From positions 62,001 through 126,000 of the forward strand of contig JAKQDQ010000178.1 in NCBI GenBank assembly GCA_029573725.1: DNA of 64,000 nt, in the 5' to 3' direction. Of the stretch, positions 43,875 to 53,066 are shown piece by piece. Source of the stretch: Verrucomicrobiota bacterium. Lineage in GTDB: Bacteria > Verrucomicrobiota > Verrucomicrobiia > Limisphaerales > JADLHS01. Position 1 is the first letter of the stretch; every line of letters starts with the position of its first letter. The translations under genes and the position numbers were made by a program. The notes under the pieces were generated by a model, which ran no database searches, was not told the origin of the DNA, and saw nothing but the letters and a program-made list of their open reading frames with translations.

Positions 43875-46220
43875 TTAATCCTTCTCAACGCCACTGATCC
43901 AGTATTTGGCCATTTGCTCCGGAGGCGGAATCTGCAGCGGTCGCACGATGCGGAAGCCCACAAAAGAGACATCGGTAAACCACCACATGCCCTTGGGCAG
44001 CTGCGGATCGGTCATCTTCCACGCGCGCTCCGAACCACGCCGGGCCGCGCTCCGCAATGCCGGCGCATCATCATCCCACGATCCTCCGCGAACGGAGTGC
44101 GGATAAGGCTTGGTGGCCTTGTTCCAAGGCTCGGTGACCACCGCCGGGCCCAGGGACTTGTAATAGTCCGGGTTGTACTGATCCAGCACCCATTCCACCA
44201 CGTTGCCATGCATGTCGTACAATCCCCACGGGTTGGGCTTCTTTTTCCCGACGCGTTGGTACTTGGAATTGCTGTTGTCGAAGAACCAGGCGTATTCCGG
44301 CAGGTCGTTGGGATCGTCACCGAACGAGTACGCCGTGGTCGTGCCGGCGCGACAGGCGTATTCCCATTCCGCTTCCGTGGGCAGGCGATAAAACTGGCCG
44401 GTCTTGGCAGAAAGCCAGTGGCAAAACTTGTTGGCCGCATGCTGGGTCATGGCAATCGCGGGAAACCCACGCTTGCCCATGCCAAAACTCATGTCCATGT
44501 AGGGTTTGGACGGGTGCGAAACCGCATCCGAAATCGCGTTGATCTCGGGATCCGTCGGAAAGGTCTCACGCAGTTTCTTTTCGTCATCGGGATAAACAAA
44601 GAGCAGATATTCATCCCAGGTCACCTCGTAGGTGCCCATCCAGAACGGTTCAATTTTGACCTTGTGCTGCGGGCTTTCGTCCGGCTTGTGCCCGGCCTCA
44701 TTATCCGGACTGCCCATCACAAATTCTCCACCGGGAATCGGCGTCATGGCAAAGGTGACTTGCGTACCGGGAATGACGTTGGTATAGGCTTTCATGTCCG
44801 CCTGGGTTTTTTCCTGCTGTGTTGCCACGATCCGCTTGTAAATCTCCGGAATCGTGTTGTCGTCCCGGTCGTCCAGGGTCGGCAGCGCTCCAAACGCCCC
44901 CGCCGCCAGCTTCCCCTCCTTCAAGAGGTGCACTTGATAATACGACACGTCGCGCGGGCGGTCATTGGTGGTGACGGAAAACAACACCACGGCGTCCGGA
45001 AGCACGATGCCGAGGGAAAGAAATTCGTTCGTTGCGCCGTCGAGCTTCTGCACCGTGACCGGGGCATTGACGCCATCAAACTGCATCAGTTCCGCCGGTT
45101 CTTGATCCCCAAAGATGGCGAGCAGACGGCTTTGACCGGCCAGATCACCTCCCGTCAAACTCCGCGCTCCGGCGCGCAACGCCACGGATTTCAGCTCGCC
45201 CAACTGCCATTGACCGCCGGTTTCCGCCAGCGCACCCACGGAGAAGCTCGCTTCACCGGCCTCGTGAAACACCACCTCCTTCGGGGATTGCCCCCGGAAA
45301 TTGCCGAGGAAATAATTCTCTCCATCCGGAATTCCGGCAGCCATTAACAGGGTTTCCGGCTTGCCGCCAGCCAGGCTCTCCACCCGCCAGACCTTGCCCT
45401 CTTCCGTGGTCACGAGGCTCGCCACGGCCTCCGGACCGTTGGTCTTCAAGGTCACCCGACGGCTCCGGGTGGCGGTTCCCTTGGCGGGTTCATTGTAAAT
45501 CTGGGTGAACTTGTTGCCCGCGTTCCGATACAAGGTCAAACGGTTCTCGGGGTCGGTGTTATAAATGCTGCCCACATACAAGTCCAGGAGCGGAGTATTG
45601 CCGGCGCCCCCAATGTCCACCGCTGCCACCACGCTGGGGCCCTGAACTTCGCACGGAATCACCACGGGGTCCGTCGGAATATTGGGATTGGCCCCGTCCA
45701 ACACCGTGATCCGGTTCTCGTCGGCCGAAACCAGCGCCAATGAGTCATGCCGGGCGTCCACCAGCCGGCCCACGCTCACCCCGGCGACTCCCGGGGCGCC
45801 GCTCGCGCGCCAGTCGGCCCAGTTGAAAAACTCCGCCGAGACGCGATAACCAAAACGCACCCGCCCCGAGGTCCGCGAGACAATCGCCACGTCCAACAAA
45901 CCATCGCCGTTGAAATCGCCGCTCACCAAAAACTCCATTTCGCCTTCAACGATCTGATTGGGCAAAGCCGACGCGTCGGCTGATGCAGACGCCGGCGTGG
46001 TGGGCGTGGTGGGGGCGGCGGGGGCGGCTTCCGGCGTCGAGGTTGGTGTCGGCGCGGTGCGAACGGGCTGTGCTGCATCGGCATATTCCGAACGCGAACT
46101 GCACCCCAAGGGAACCAGGCCGGCCAGAGTCATTCCGGTCAACACCAACGCCAGGCGCCCAACATTCCAGTGCCGGACGGTAAATTTGCCGCCTGTCAAC
46201 CAACCCACTTTGCAAATCAT
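43875..46220 (-). CDS. SUMF1-fold lipoprotein with FG-GAP-type N-terminal region
   Basis: 781 residues from the ATG at 46220, which has AGGA eight bases upstream. Lipobox VPLGC gives lipidated Cys40, followed by a long Pro/Thr/Ala linker. Residues ~85-470 hold FG-GAP/VCBS-like repeats (SGDFNGDGLLDVAIVSRTSGRVRFGY) forming a propeller. From ~490 comes a SUMF1 (formylglycine-generating-enzyme type) domain: TPIPGGEFVMGSPDNEAGHKPDE, VTWDEYLLF, PTEAEWEYACRAGTT, MHGNVVEWVLD, SVRGGSWDDDAPALRSAARRG, and FVGFRIVRP. The catalytic Cys pair of true FGEs, expected right after RGGS, is absent, so it probably does not make formylglycine. Surface binding or scaffold role is more likely. 53 bases upstream of the second Tat oxidoreductase gene. 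Confidence 0.9.
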   Translation of the reverse strand: MICKVGWLTGGKFTVRHWNVGRLALVLTGMTLAGLVPLGCSSRSEYADAAQPVRTAPTPTSTPEAAPAAPTTPTTPASASADASALPNQIVEGEMEFLVSGDFNGDGLLDVAIVSRTSGRVRFGYRVSAEFFNWADWRASGAPGVAGVSVGRLVDARHDSLALVSADENRITVLDGANPNIPTDPVVIPCEVQGPSVVAAVDIGGAGNTPLLDLYVGSIYNTDPENRLTLYRNAGNKFTQIYNEPAKGTATRSRRVTLKTNGPEAVASLVTTEEGKVWRVESLAGGKPETLLMAAGIPDGENYFLGNFRGQSPKEVVFHEAGEASFSVGALAETGGQWQLGELKSVALRAGARSLTGGDLAGQSRLLAIFGDQEPAELMQFDGVNAPVTVQKLDGATNEFLSLGIVLPDAVVLFSVTTNDRPRDVSYYQVHLLKEGKLAAGAFGALPTLDDRDDNTIPEIYKRIVATQQEKTQADMKAYTNVIPGTQVTFAMTPIPGGEFVMGSPDNEAGHKPDESPQHKVKIEPFWMGTYEVTWDEYLLFVYPDDEKKLRETFPTDPEINAISDAVSHPSKPYMDMSFGMGKRGFPAIAMTQHAANKFCHWLSAKTGQFYRLPTEAEWEYACRAGTTTAYSFGDDPNDLPEYAWFFDNSNSKYQRVGKKKPNPWGLYDMHGNVVEWVLDQYNPDYYKSLGPAVVTEPWNKATKPYPHSVRGGSWDDDAPALRSAARRGSERAWKMTDPQLPKGMWWFTDVSFVGFRIVRPLQIPPPEQMAKYWISGVEKD

Positions 46221-46382
46221 ATTCATTTTCCTGACGGCGAAATTTCGCCTGATGTTCAATGCTGTTTGTTAACGATGCGGGTTGATAGTATCGAATTGTC
46301 GCCTCCGCCGCATCACCAAAATTAGGGATTCGCTTGAACTGGCCGTCAGGGTTGCTTATCAACCCACCCGGGACGCGGCACT

Positions 46383-47171
46383 GTGGCCAACACCGTGACA
46401 CAATATGACGCCCGCTTTGGCGGGATCCTCCGACTGTACGGCAGTCTGGGACAGGAGCGCCTGCGGCGGGCGCATGTTTGCGTCGTCGGCATCGGCGGGG
46501 TTGGCGCGTGGGCGGTCGAGGCCCTGGCGCGCAGCGGTGTCGGCCGGCTGACCCTTGTGGATCTGGACGACGTTTGCATCAGCAACGTCAACCGACAACT
46601 TCACGCACTGACCGGCACGTTTGGTCAACCCAAGGTGGTGGCCATGGCCGACCGGGTCCGTCTCGTCAACCCGGACCTGATCGTGCAGGCGGAACAAGTC
46701 CTGTTCACCGGCAAAACTGCGGCGCGCTTGCTGGAGCCGGATTATTCCCTCGTGGTGGACGCGATTGATCAAACCACAATGAAGGCGCTGCTGATTGCGT
46801 TGTGCCGGCGGAAAAATCTGCCCATCGTCACCACCGGCGGCGCGGGTGGCCGACGCGACCCGACAGCGGTGCGCATCGCGGATCTGGCGCAAACGACGCA
46901 CGACGGGCTGTTGCAGAACGTCCGTAAAATCCTGCGTGGGGAATACAACTTCCCTCGCGATCCCCGGCAACCATTCGGGGTGGACTGCGTTTATTCCCCC
47001 GAACCGCAGGTGTTTCCCACCCGGGATGGCGGCGTTGGCACCAGGCCCGAACCGGGGGAACGCCTGCGTCTGGACTGCCGCAGCGGGTATGGCACGGCCT
47101 GCTTTGTCACCGGCGCCTTTGGCTTTGCCGCGGCGGCGCAGGCGGTGAGACGCATCGCCCTGGCCAGTTAA
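46383..47171 (+). CDS. tcdA: tRNA threonylcarbamoyladenosine dehydratase
   Basis: 262 residues from a GTG at 46383. E1-like ThiF/MoeB-family fold: nucleotide-binding VGIGGVGAWAVEALARSGVGRLTLVDLDDV near residue 35, NVNRQLHAL, DAIDQTTMKALLI and PIVTTGGAGG. The C-terminal half (DLAQTTHDGLLQNVRKILR, VYSPEPQVFP, GTACFVTGAFGFAAAAQAV) is specific for TcdA/CsdL, which uses ATP to cyclise t6A at position 37 of tRNAs. Cytoplasmic housekeeping gene, monocistronic, divergent from the SUMF1-fold gene over ~160 bases. Confidence 0.93.
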   Translation: MANTVTQYDARFGGILRLYGSLGQERLRRAHVCVVGIGGVGAWAVEALARSGVGRLTLVDLDDVCISNVNRQLHALTGTFGQPKVVAMADRVRLVNPDLIVQAEQVLFTGKTAARLLEPDYSLVVDAIDQTTMKALLIALCRRKNLPIVTTGGAGGRRDPTAVRIADLAQTTHDGLLQNVRKILRGEYNFPRDPRQPFGVDCVYSPEPQVFPTRDGGVGTRPEPGERLRLDCRSGYGTACFVTGAFGFAAAAQAVRRIALAS

Positions 47172-47258
47172 CACCCCGCGCTGCATGCCACGGGCGCGCC
47201 CCCACGCGCAAACTTTCCATTGACGCTGCAACGGCTTTCGGACTACAAGAAGCCGTTC

Positions 47259-48299
47259 ATGGATTGGAAACTCGCCTGTCTCCCTCTGGGGGCCGCCTTG
47301 CTGCTGACTGGCTGTGCCACCTCCACACCTCGCGTAGGATCGTTCGTGCCGCGCACGGGCGATGAAATCGTCGTGGCCGGCCGCTATGTGCATACCGGCA
47401 CACGCGTCGTGCTCTGGACCGATCCGGGCGGATATGACGCCTACCGGGTCGAACGCCATTTTGCGCCGCTCAACGAGGCCGGATGGGAGGCGACCGCGGC
47501 GCTGACCAATGGTCCCTCCTCGCCCAATCGCTATAATTTGCGCACCGGCAATCTGACGCCCGAGGAAATCGAGCGTGTCCGCAATGGCGGCTGGGATTTG
47601 CCGACCCTGCAAAAAGTGGTGGATCAGTTTGTTCTGCACTATGACGTCTGCGGTGTAAGCCGGACGTGCTTCAACGTGTTGCACGATCACCGGGGGTTGA
47701 GCGTGCATTTCATGTTGGACATTGACGGCACGATCTATCAAACGCTGGACGTGAAGGAGCGCGCCTGGCACGCCACCACCTCGAACACGCGCTCCGTGGG
47801 CATTGAAATTGCCAACATGGGGGCCTACGCCAAAGTGGCCGGAACGCCGCTGGAAAAATGGTACGCCCGGGACGCGCACGGGCGCACCTACATCAAGCTG
47901 CCGGACCGTCTTGGCGACGGGGGAGTGTGGACGAAAAACTTCATCGGCCATCCGGCGCACAACGAACCCATCACCGGCGTCGTGCAGGGGCGCACCCTGG
48001 TGCAATACGATTTTACGCCCGAACAATACCAGGCGCTCGCCCATCTCACGGCGGCGCTGACCACTGTTTTACCCCTGATCAAATGCGATTATCCGCGTGA
48101 CGCGGAAGGCCGGCTGATCAATCACAAACTGCCGGACGAGCAACTTGAGCACTATCAGGGGGTGTTGGGCCATTTTCACATTCAGACCAACAAAACCGAT
48201 CCGGGGCCGGCCATGGATTGGGATTACGTGGTCCGGACCGCCCGTCAGCTGGTGGCGCCGCCCGCCCCGCCAAAGCAGGCCACCCGGCTGCGGCGCTGA
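47259..48299 (+). CDS. N-acetylmuramoyl-L-alanine amidase-type lipoprotein
   Basis: 346 residues from the ATG at 47259. Lipobox LLLTGC gives Cys19. An amidase_2 (PGRP/T7-lysozyme-like) domain covers ~110-310: VDQFVLHYDVCG with a first zinc His, LSVHFMLDIDGTIYQTLDVKERAWHATTSN with a second His and the catalytic-type Tyr region, RSVGIEIANMG, and a distal His in the LGHFHIQTNKTDPGPAMDW end (HxxxxxTDPG is the usual C-terminal signature). Cleaves the amide between MurNAc and the peptide stem. Outer-membrane or periplasmic anchored. Converges on the flavoprotein gene. Confidence 0.9.
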   Translation: MDWKLACLPLGAALLLTGCATSTPRVGSFVPRTGDEIVVAGRYVHTGTRVVLWTDPGGYDAYRVERHFAPLNEAGWEATAALTNGPSSPNRYNLRTGNLTPEEIERVRNGGWDLPTLQKVVDQFVLHYDVCGVSRTCFNVLHDHRGLSVHFMLDIDGTIYQTLDVKERAWHATTSNTRSVGIEIANMGAYAKVAGTPLEKWYARDAHGRTYIKLPDRLGDGGVWTKNFIGHPAHNEPITGVVQGRTLVQYDFTPEQYQALAHLTAALTTVLPLIKCDYPRDAEGRLINHKLPDEQLEHYQGVLGHFHIQTNKTDPGPAMDWDYVVRTARQLVAPPAPPKQATRLRR

Positions 48300-48311
48300 C
48301 GTTCACCCGGC

Positions 48312-49550
48312 TCAGCGGCGCGCCTCCGGCGCCGCCATTGCCCGCCCCGCCAGCCAGCCGGTCGTCCAGGCCGCCTGAAAGTTGAAGCCGCCCGTCAGAC
48401 CGTCAATGTTCAACAGTTCCCCTGCGAAATGGAGGCGTGGACAGCGCCGGCTTTCCATCGTGGCAAAATCCACCTCGCTCAATTCCACTCCGCCACAAGT
48501 TACAAACTCCTCCCGGTTCAGGCTCTGCCCCACAACCGGCAATTCGGTGCGGGCAAGCTGCCCCCGAAGTTGCTCCGCCTGGGTCCGGGTCAACGCCGAC
48601 CAACGCACCGCCGGCCCGACCCCCGATTTCTGGACGAGCGTCTCCCACAATCGCGCGGGCAGATTCCCCAGTGGGACATTTTTTACGAGCCGGGCGCCGT
48701 CGGTCCGGCGACGTGATTGAATTTCAATCGCGAACTGTGCGGCATCGCACGCGGGCCACCAGTTCACCAACAGCGGAAATTGATATTTCCAGTCGTGGAA
48801 CCGGCGCGCGCCCCGGGCGGACAGCCGCAACACCGCCGGCCCGCTCAAGCCCCAATGCGTCACCAACAGGGGCCCGCGTTCACATAAACCGGCCGCTGCT
48901 ACGCGAATTTCCACCGCGCCGACACTGGTGCCCGCCAGTTCCGTCAGCCAGGGCGCGGCGAGATGAAACGCGAACAGGGAAGGCACGGGCGGCACGATGG
49001 TATGCCCGAAACCCGCGGCCAGTTGCGCCCCGGACGGAACGCGACAGCCGCCCGTCGCCAACAGCAAATCGTCCGCTGCGATGCGCTCCGTTGTTGCCAA
49101 TTCGAGTGAAAACACCTCTCCGACACGCCGCGCCGTCAGCACTTCGCAGCCCGTGCGCACCTGGACGCCGGCCCGGCGCGCGGCCTGCATCAGGCAATCC
49201 ACAATGGTGGCGGAGGAGTCGCTGACGGGAAACATTCTCCCGTCGGCTTCGGTTTTAAGGGTCACCCCGCGCGCCGCGAACCAGGCCACCGTATCGCGCG
49301 CTTGGAAGCGATGCAAAGGCCCGATCAGCTCTGCGCCGCCCCGCGGATAGTGCGTGACAAATTCACGTGGATCGAAGCAGGCATGAGTCACGTTGCAGCG
49401 GCCGCCTCCCGAGATCCGGACTTTGCCCAGCACTTGGAGACTCCGCTCCAGCAGCGTCACCCTGGCGGTCGGGAGGGTTTCCGCCGCGGTAATGGCGGCA
49501 AAAAAACCTGCCGCGCCGCCACCGATGATGACGAGGCGCCGGGGAGGCAT
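48312..49550 (-). CDS. HI0933/YhiN-family FAD-dependent oxidoreductase
   Basis: 412 residues. N-terminal FAD motif VIIGGGAAGFFAAITAAE, then the family mark KVRISGGGRCNVTHACFDP, PLHRFQARDTVAWFAARGVTLKTEADGRMFP and a C-terminal YEIGxxxTGGFNFQAAWTTGWLAGRAMA-type FAD loop (LNIDGLTGGFNFQAA). These flavoproteins are widespread; the physiological reaction is not established, some are annotated as aminoacetone oxidases. Cytoplasmic. It is 65 bases downstream of infA on the same strand and may share its transcript. Confidence 0.92.
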   Translation of the reverse strand: MPPRRLVIIGGGAAGFFAAITAAETLPTARVTLLERSLQVLGKVRISGGGRCNVTHACFDPREFVTHYPRGGAELIGPLHRFQARDTVAWFAARGVTLKTEADGRMFPVSDSSATIVDCLMQAARRAGVQVRTGCEVLTARRVGEVFSLELATTERIAADDLLLATGGCRVPSGAQLAAGFGHTIVPPVPSLFAFHLAAPWLTELAGTSVGAVEIRVAAAGLCERGPLLVTHWGLSGPAVLRLSARGARRFHDWKYQFPLLVNWWPACDAAQFAIEIQSRRRTDGARLVKNVPLGNLPARLWETLVQKSGVGPAVRWSALTRTQAEQLRGQLARTELPVVGQSLNREEFVTCGGVELSEVDFATMESRRCPRLHFAGELLNIDGLTGGFNFQAAWTTGWLAGRAMAAPEARR

Positions 49551-49615
49551 GCGGACAGGATGCCGGCACAGCCGGTCAAGTCAAATTGAAGAGATTGGAC
49601 GGCGGACTCCGGCGG

Positions 49616-49834
49616 TCAGGAGCGCAATCGCCAAGTGATGCGTCCCTTGTTCAAATCGTAAGGGGACATTTCCATCTTCACGCGGTCACCGGTCGTCAAC
49701 CGGACGAAGCGTTTGCGCATCTTGCCGCAAATGGTGGCCAAAACGAGGTGTTTGTTGTCCAGTTCCACCCGGAACATGGTGCCGGGCAGCACCGTATGGA
49801 TGTTACCTTCCACTTCTATGTGTTGTTCTTTCAT
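49616..49834 (-). CDS. infA: Translation initiation factor IF-1
   Basis: 72 residues from the ATG at 49834 ([10 protein letters not shown]), the standard length; an ATG nine bases upstream would add three residues. A complete OB-fold with [44 protein letters not shown] and GRITWR. Binds the A site of the 30S subunit during initiation. Unlike many bacteria, it is not in a ribosomal-protein operon here but next to an RRM protein and close to the rpmH-yidC cluster. Confidence 0.96.
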   Translation of the reverse strand: MKEQHIEVEGNIHTVLPGTMFRVELDNKHLVLATICGKMRKRFVRLTTGDRVKMEMSPYDLNKGRITWRLRS

Positions 49835-49951
49835 CAAAATCATCTGCCGGCGTCGGGGACCGCCAAAACATCGTCGCGGAGTCCGGGCGCCGGACTCCGC
49901 TCCAGATGGCTCACTCCGTTTTCGGTTCCGCCGCGATCGTCCGGCCAGGCA

Positions 49952-50239
49952 CTAGCGGCGTGGACCGCGACCACCACCGGCGGGGCGTTCCTCGCGCGGG
50001 CGGGCGATGTTGACCGTCAAGGCGCGGCCGTCGAGTTGCTGTCCGTGCATGGCTTCGATCGCTTTCTGCGCCTCCTCGGGACTGCCCATGGTGATAAAGC
50101 CAAATCCGCGCGGGCGACCGGTCATCCGATCCACCATCAGATTGGCCTCGACCACGGTGCCGAAGGCGGCGAAGGCGTCGTGCAGGGCGTTTTCAGTTGT
50201 ATTGTAGGAAAGATTCCCGACAAACAGTTTTGCGTTCAT
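49952..50239 (-). CDS. RNA-recognition-motif (RRM) protein
   Basis: 95 residues from the ATG at 50239 (MNAKLFVGNL). One complete RRM: RNP2 is KLFVGNL at 4-10, RNP1 is RGFGFITM, and the fold ends with GRALTVNIARP. A Gly/Arg-rich tail (REERPAGGGRGPRR) follows, as in the small glycine-rich RNA-binding proteins of cyanobacteria and PVC bacteria. Probably an RNA chaperone or cold-responsive RNA binder. About 120 bases upstream of infA on the same strand. Confidence 0.94.
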   Translation of the reverse strand: MNAKLFVGNLSYNTTENALHDAFAAFGTVVEANLMVDRMTGRPRGFGFITMGSPEEAQKAIEAMHGQQLDGRALTVNIARPREERPAGGGRGPRR

Positions 50240-50465
50240 ATTGATGTTGATACCGTCCAAGACTAACTCTGCTCTACCAAGACCGTTCCCGACTGCCGGG
50301 TTTCAAATCATCACTGAACGACGTTCACTTGAAGATTCACCATGACGTGGAAGCTAAAAGCATCTACAGACAGGCCAAGCATGGAGATTCCCGGAAGAAA
50401 TGGCAAGATTTAATCGCGGCCACGACAGCGGGGCGGCCGTGCGTCCCCCCGGGCGGCGCGTCCGT

Positions 50466-50915
50466 TCATCGTTTTAACCGGAGCAGCATCGCCTTTTTGT
50501 CGCTGCCCTCCACTTCCACGCTTTGCGTTTCGATGTCCGGATCGTCTTTCAACGTCTGGTGAACCACGCGCCGGTCAAACGCCGTCATGGGCTCCAGCTC
50601 CACCACGTCCCCCCAGCGACGCACCCTTTCCGCGGCCTCCCGGGCTTTTTTCACCAGGGCCTCGCGTGCTTGGGCGCGGTAGCCGCCCACGTCCACGGTC
50701 ACCTTGGGCGCGCTCTGGTCCTGCTGAAACAACAGCCGGTTCACGATGTATTGCAGATCCGCCAGGGTTTGGCCCTGCCGTCCGATCAACCGTCCGGCCT
50801 CCTCGGATTTTACGTCGAGGACCAGGCCGTTGTCCTGCGGGACCTCCTCCACGCTCGCCGGAAAGCCGAGCAGTTCCAGGACCGTTTCCAAAGTGGCTTT
50901 GGGATGTGCGCTCAT
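50466..50915 (-). CDS. jag: Jag/KhpB-type KH-R3H RNA-binding protein
   Basis: 149 residues. A KH domain with the GRLIGRQGQTLADLQYIVN loop (GxxG at ~45-50) is followed by an R3H domain: EPMTAFDRRVVHQTLKDDPDIETQSVE (Arg-x3-His). The N-terminal Jag_N domain found in many homologues is missing, so this is the short form. Jag/KhpB binds RNA and is linked to cell elongation. It lies 17 bases after yidC as last gene of the rpmH-rnpA-yidD-yidC-jag run. Confidence 0.94.
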   Translation of the reverse strand: MSAHPKATLETVLELLGFPASVEEVPQDNGLVLDVKSEEAGRLIGRQGQTLADLQYIVNRLLFQQDQSAPKVTVDVGGYRAQAREALVKKAREAAERVRRWGDVVELEPMTAFDRRVVHQTLKDDPDIETQSVEVEGSDKKAMLLRLKR

Positions 50916-50932
50916 AACTCAAAACGTGGGCT

Positions 50933-52768
50933 CTATTTCTTCTTTTTCGACGCCGGTGTCAATACCGACACGGTGGCCGGCGCGGCGGCGAGCGGCGCGG
51001 CGGCCGGCGCGTGGCGTCGTAATAACCAGGTTTGCAGAATGGTCAACAGGTTGTTGATCGTCATGTAAAGCGCCAGTCCGGAGGAGTAGTTGTAGAGAAA
51101 CAGGAGGAACATCAACGGCATCCAGCGCATCAGTTTTTGCTGGGCCGGGTCCATGCCGGGCGAGACGGGCGTCAGATGCGTTTGCCAGATGGCCGAAGCA
51201 ATGTACAGCAGCGGCAGCGGATTGATCGGCAGGCCCTCGTGCGTGCTGATGAACGGCAGAAACGTGATGCCGGGAATGACGAACAGCGTGTCGGTTTGCG
51301 AGAGGTCCGCCACCCAAAGAAACGCCGCCCCGCGCAGCTCAATCGCCGTGCGCAACATCACGAACAATCCGAAAAAGACCGGCAACTGCACCAGCATCGG
51401 CAGGCAGCCCGCCACCGGATTGATCTTGTGCTCGCGGAAATACTGCATCTGCTTCTGCGAGAACTTGGCCGGATCATCCTTGTATTTCTCCTTGAGCGCC
51501 TTCAACTGGGGCGCGTGCGCGGCCATCTTCTGCGCCGAGCGCGTGCTGGCGCCGGTCAACGGCCAGAACACCACCTTGAGGGAAATGGTCAACACGATGA
51601 TGGCCCAGCCGTAAGGAATCCCGAGCGCCAGATGAAACCAGTTCATGATGAGCAACAGCGCCTTCGAGAAAAATCCGAAGAACCCAAAGGCCATCACCTT
51701 GTCCGCATCGTTGTGGTACTGGTTGGCGATGGTGGCCAGGGTGCGGTACTCCTTGGGGCCGATGAACAGGACCAGGTGTTGCTCCTGCGCGCCCTCCGGA
51801 GCCAGGGTCACCGGCGCATACACCAGGGAGGTTTCCACCCCCTTGCGCAGCGGCTTGTCCGGATCGCTGAACCGGCCCTCCTCCGGACGCGGCATGGTGA
51901 GCACCCGGGCGTGGACCGATTGCGCGGGGGTTTCCGGCATGGCGAGCGCGCCAAAAAATTGATTGTGTGCCACCGCCCAAACCACGTTGCTGTTACCGGC
52001 GTGGAATTCGGAACGGGGCGTGCCCGGAAAACAGCCCAGCGTGCGGTTGTCAAAATAGGCGGTCAGGGTTTCGTGCGCCTTGCGCCCGTCAAACCACATC
52101 AACCCCACGTTGCTGCCGTCATCATCGCCACCCATGGGGGCGCCCGTGCCGATCACCCACTCCTGCGCCGGCAGCGGGACGCTGTGGCGGGTCGGATTTT
52201 CCCAGCGCACCGTGGCGCGCACGAGATAATTGGTGCTGGGCTCGAAAGTCTTGACCAGTCGCAATCCGCCCGGCAGTTCCTTTTCCGCGCGCACGCCGGT
52301 TGCCGTGCGCGTGAGCTGGAACTCGCCGTCGCCAATCAAGCCCGGCCCTCCCAGAATCGTCAGCACCGGAAATTCCGCGTGCGCATTCAACGTGGCCACC
52401 CGATGAATGTTCGCCTGCTCTTTGCGCCGCCGGGCAATGGTTTCCGGAAACCGGACCAGTTCAATCTCCTTAATGCCGCCGCCGCGCGAGGTGAAGAGGT
52501 ACCGGGCGTTCTCGTTGGTGAGCACCAGCAGCTCCTCGGGCGCGTTTGTGCTCAAAAGCGCGCGCGCCGGCAGGGCGGCCGGACCGGAGGTCGTGCCGCC
52601 CGTGGCGGTGGCCACCGCCGTGGTGCCGGCCACGGAGGTCGTGGCGGCATTTGTATCCACGGCGGGCACCGGTCGCTGCTCGCTGAAATACTTCGGCACC
52701 AGCACCCCCTGCCAGAGAAACATCAGGATGACACAGGTGACAATTACGGCGATTGACTTTTTATCCAT
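50933..52768 (-). CDS. yidC: Membrane protein insertase YidC
   Basis: 611 residues with the layout of Gram-negative YidC: N-terminal transmembrane segment (IAVIVTCVILMFLWQGVLV), large periplasmic beta-sandwich (~90-370), then the conserved 60KD_IMP part with five membrane segments (NWFHLALGIPYGWAIIVLTISLKVVFWPL, MLVQLPVFFGLFVMLRTAIEL, LPLLYIASAIW). The conserved MQYFREHKINPVAGCLPMLVQ marks the cytoplasmic loop. Inserts proteins into the inner membrane, with or without Sec. Its start overlaps the yidD stop by eight bases. The basic C-terminus (SKKKK) is typical of forms that bind ribosomes. Confidence 0.97.
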   Translation of the reverse strand: MDKKSIAVIVTCVILMFLWQGVLVPKYFSEQRPVPAVDTNAATTSVAGTTAVATATGGTTSGPAALPARALLSTNAPEELLVLTNENARYLFTSRGGGIKEIELVRFPETIARRRKEQANIHRVATLNAHAEFPVLTILGGPGLIGDGEFQLTRTATGVRAEKELPGGLRLVKTFEPSTNYLVRATVRWENPTRHSVPLPAQEWVIGTGAPMGGDDDGSNVGLMWFDGRKAHETLTAYFDNRTLGCFPGTPRSEFHAGNSNVVWAVAHNQFFGALAMPETPAQSVHARVLTMPRPEEGRFSDPDKPLRKGVETSLVYAPVTLAPEGAQEQHLVLFIGPKEYRTLATIANQYHNDADKVMAFGFFGFFSKALLLIMNWFHLALGIPYGWAIIVLTISLKVVFWPLTGASTRSAQKMAAHAPQLKALKEKYKDDPAKFSQKQMQYFREHKINPVAGCLPMLVQLPVFFGLFVMLRTAIELRGAAFLWVADLSQTDTLFVIPGITFLPFISTHEGLPINPLPLLYIASAIWQTHLTPVSPGMDPAQQKLMRWMPLMFLLFLYNYSSGLALYMTINNLLTILQTWLLRRHAPAAAPLAAAPATVSVLTPASKKKK

Positions 52769-53066
52769 GAAAACAGTTCACCGGCGGGCGGGAGGATGCG
52801 GGAGGTGGAGAGGCGGAGGCTTCGGCTGCCTCAGGCACCGGGTCGCAGCCGCAGCCACCCCACGGATGACAACGGGCAAGCCGGCGGATGGCCAGCCAGC
52901 CGCCACGAACGGCCCCGTGACGACGAATGGCTTCCTGCGCATAAACCGAGCACGTCGGCGAATAACGACAACCGGCAAGCGGACCAAAGAACGCGCCCAA
53001 CGCCGGGGAAAACACGGCGCGATACCCGCGGACGCCAAGCAGCAAAATGTGTTGGGCCAGGTTCAT
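52761..53066 (-). CDS. yidD: Membrane protein insertion efficiency factor YidD
   Basis: 101 residues from the ATG at 53066, overlapping the rnpA stop in an ATGA junction. The core is the YidD/UPF0161 fold: ILLLGVRGYRAVFSPALGAFFGPLAGCRYSPTCSVYAQEAIRRHG and LARCHPWGGCGCDPVP with its conserved cysteines. An amphipathic helix at the start attaches it to the inner membrane, where it helps YidC. The Ala/Pro/Ser-rich tail is longer than usual. Its stop lies eight bases inside yidC, so translation is coupled on both sides. Confidence 0.95.
   Translation of the reverse strand: MNLAQHILLLGVRGYRAVFSPALGAFFGPLAGCRYSPTCSVYAQEAIRRHGAVRGGWLAIRRLARCHPWGGCGCDPVPEAAEASASPPPASSRPPVNCFHG

Noticed and set aside
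43812..45347. 511-codon plus-strand frame across the SUMF1-fold gene
   Set aside because: Shadow frame; His/Arg/Val-rich product with no recognised family.
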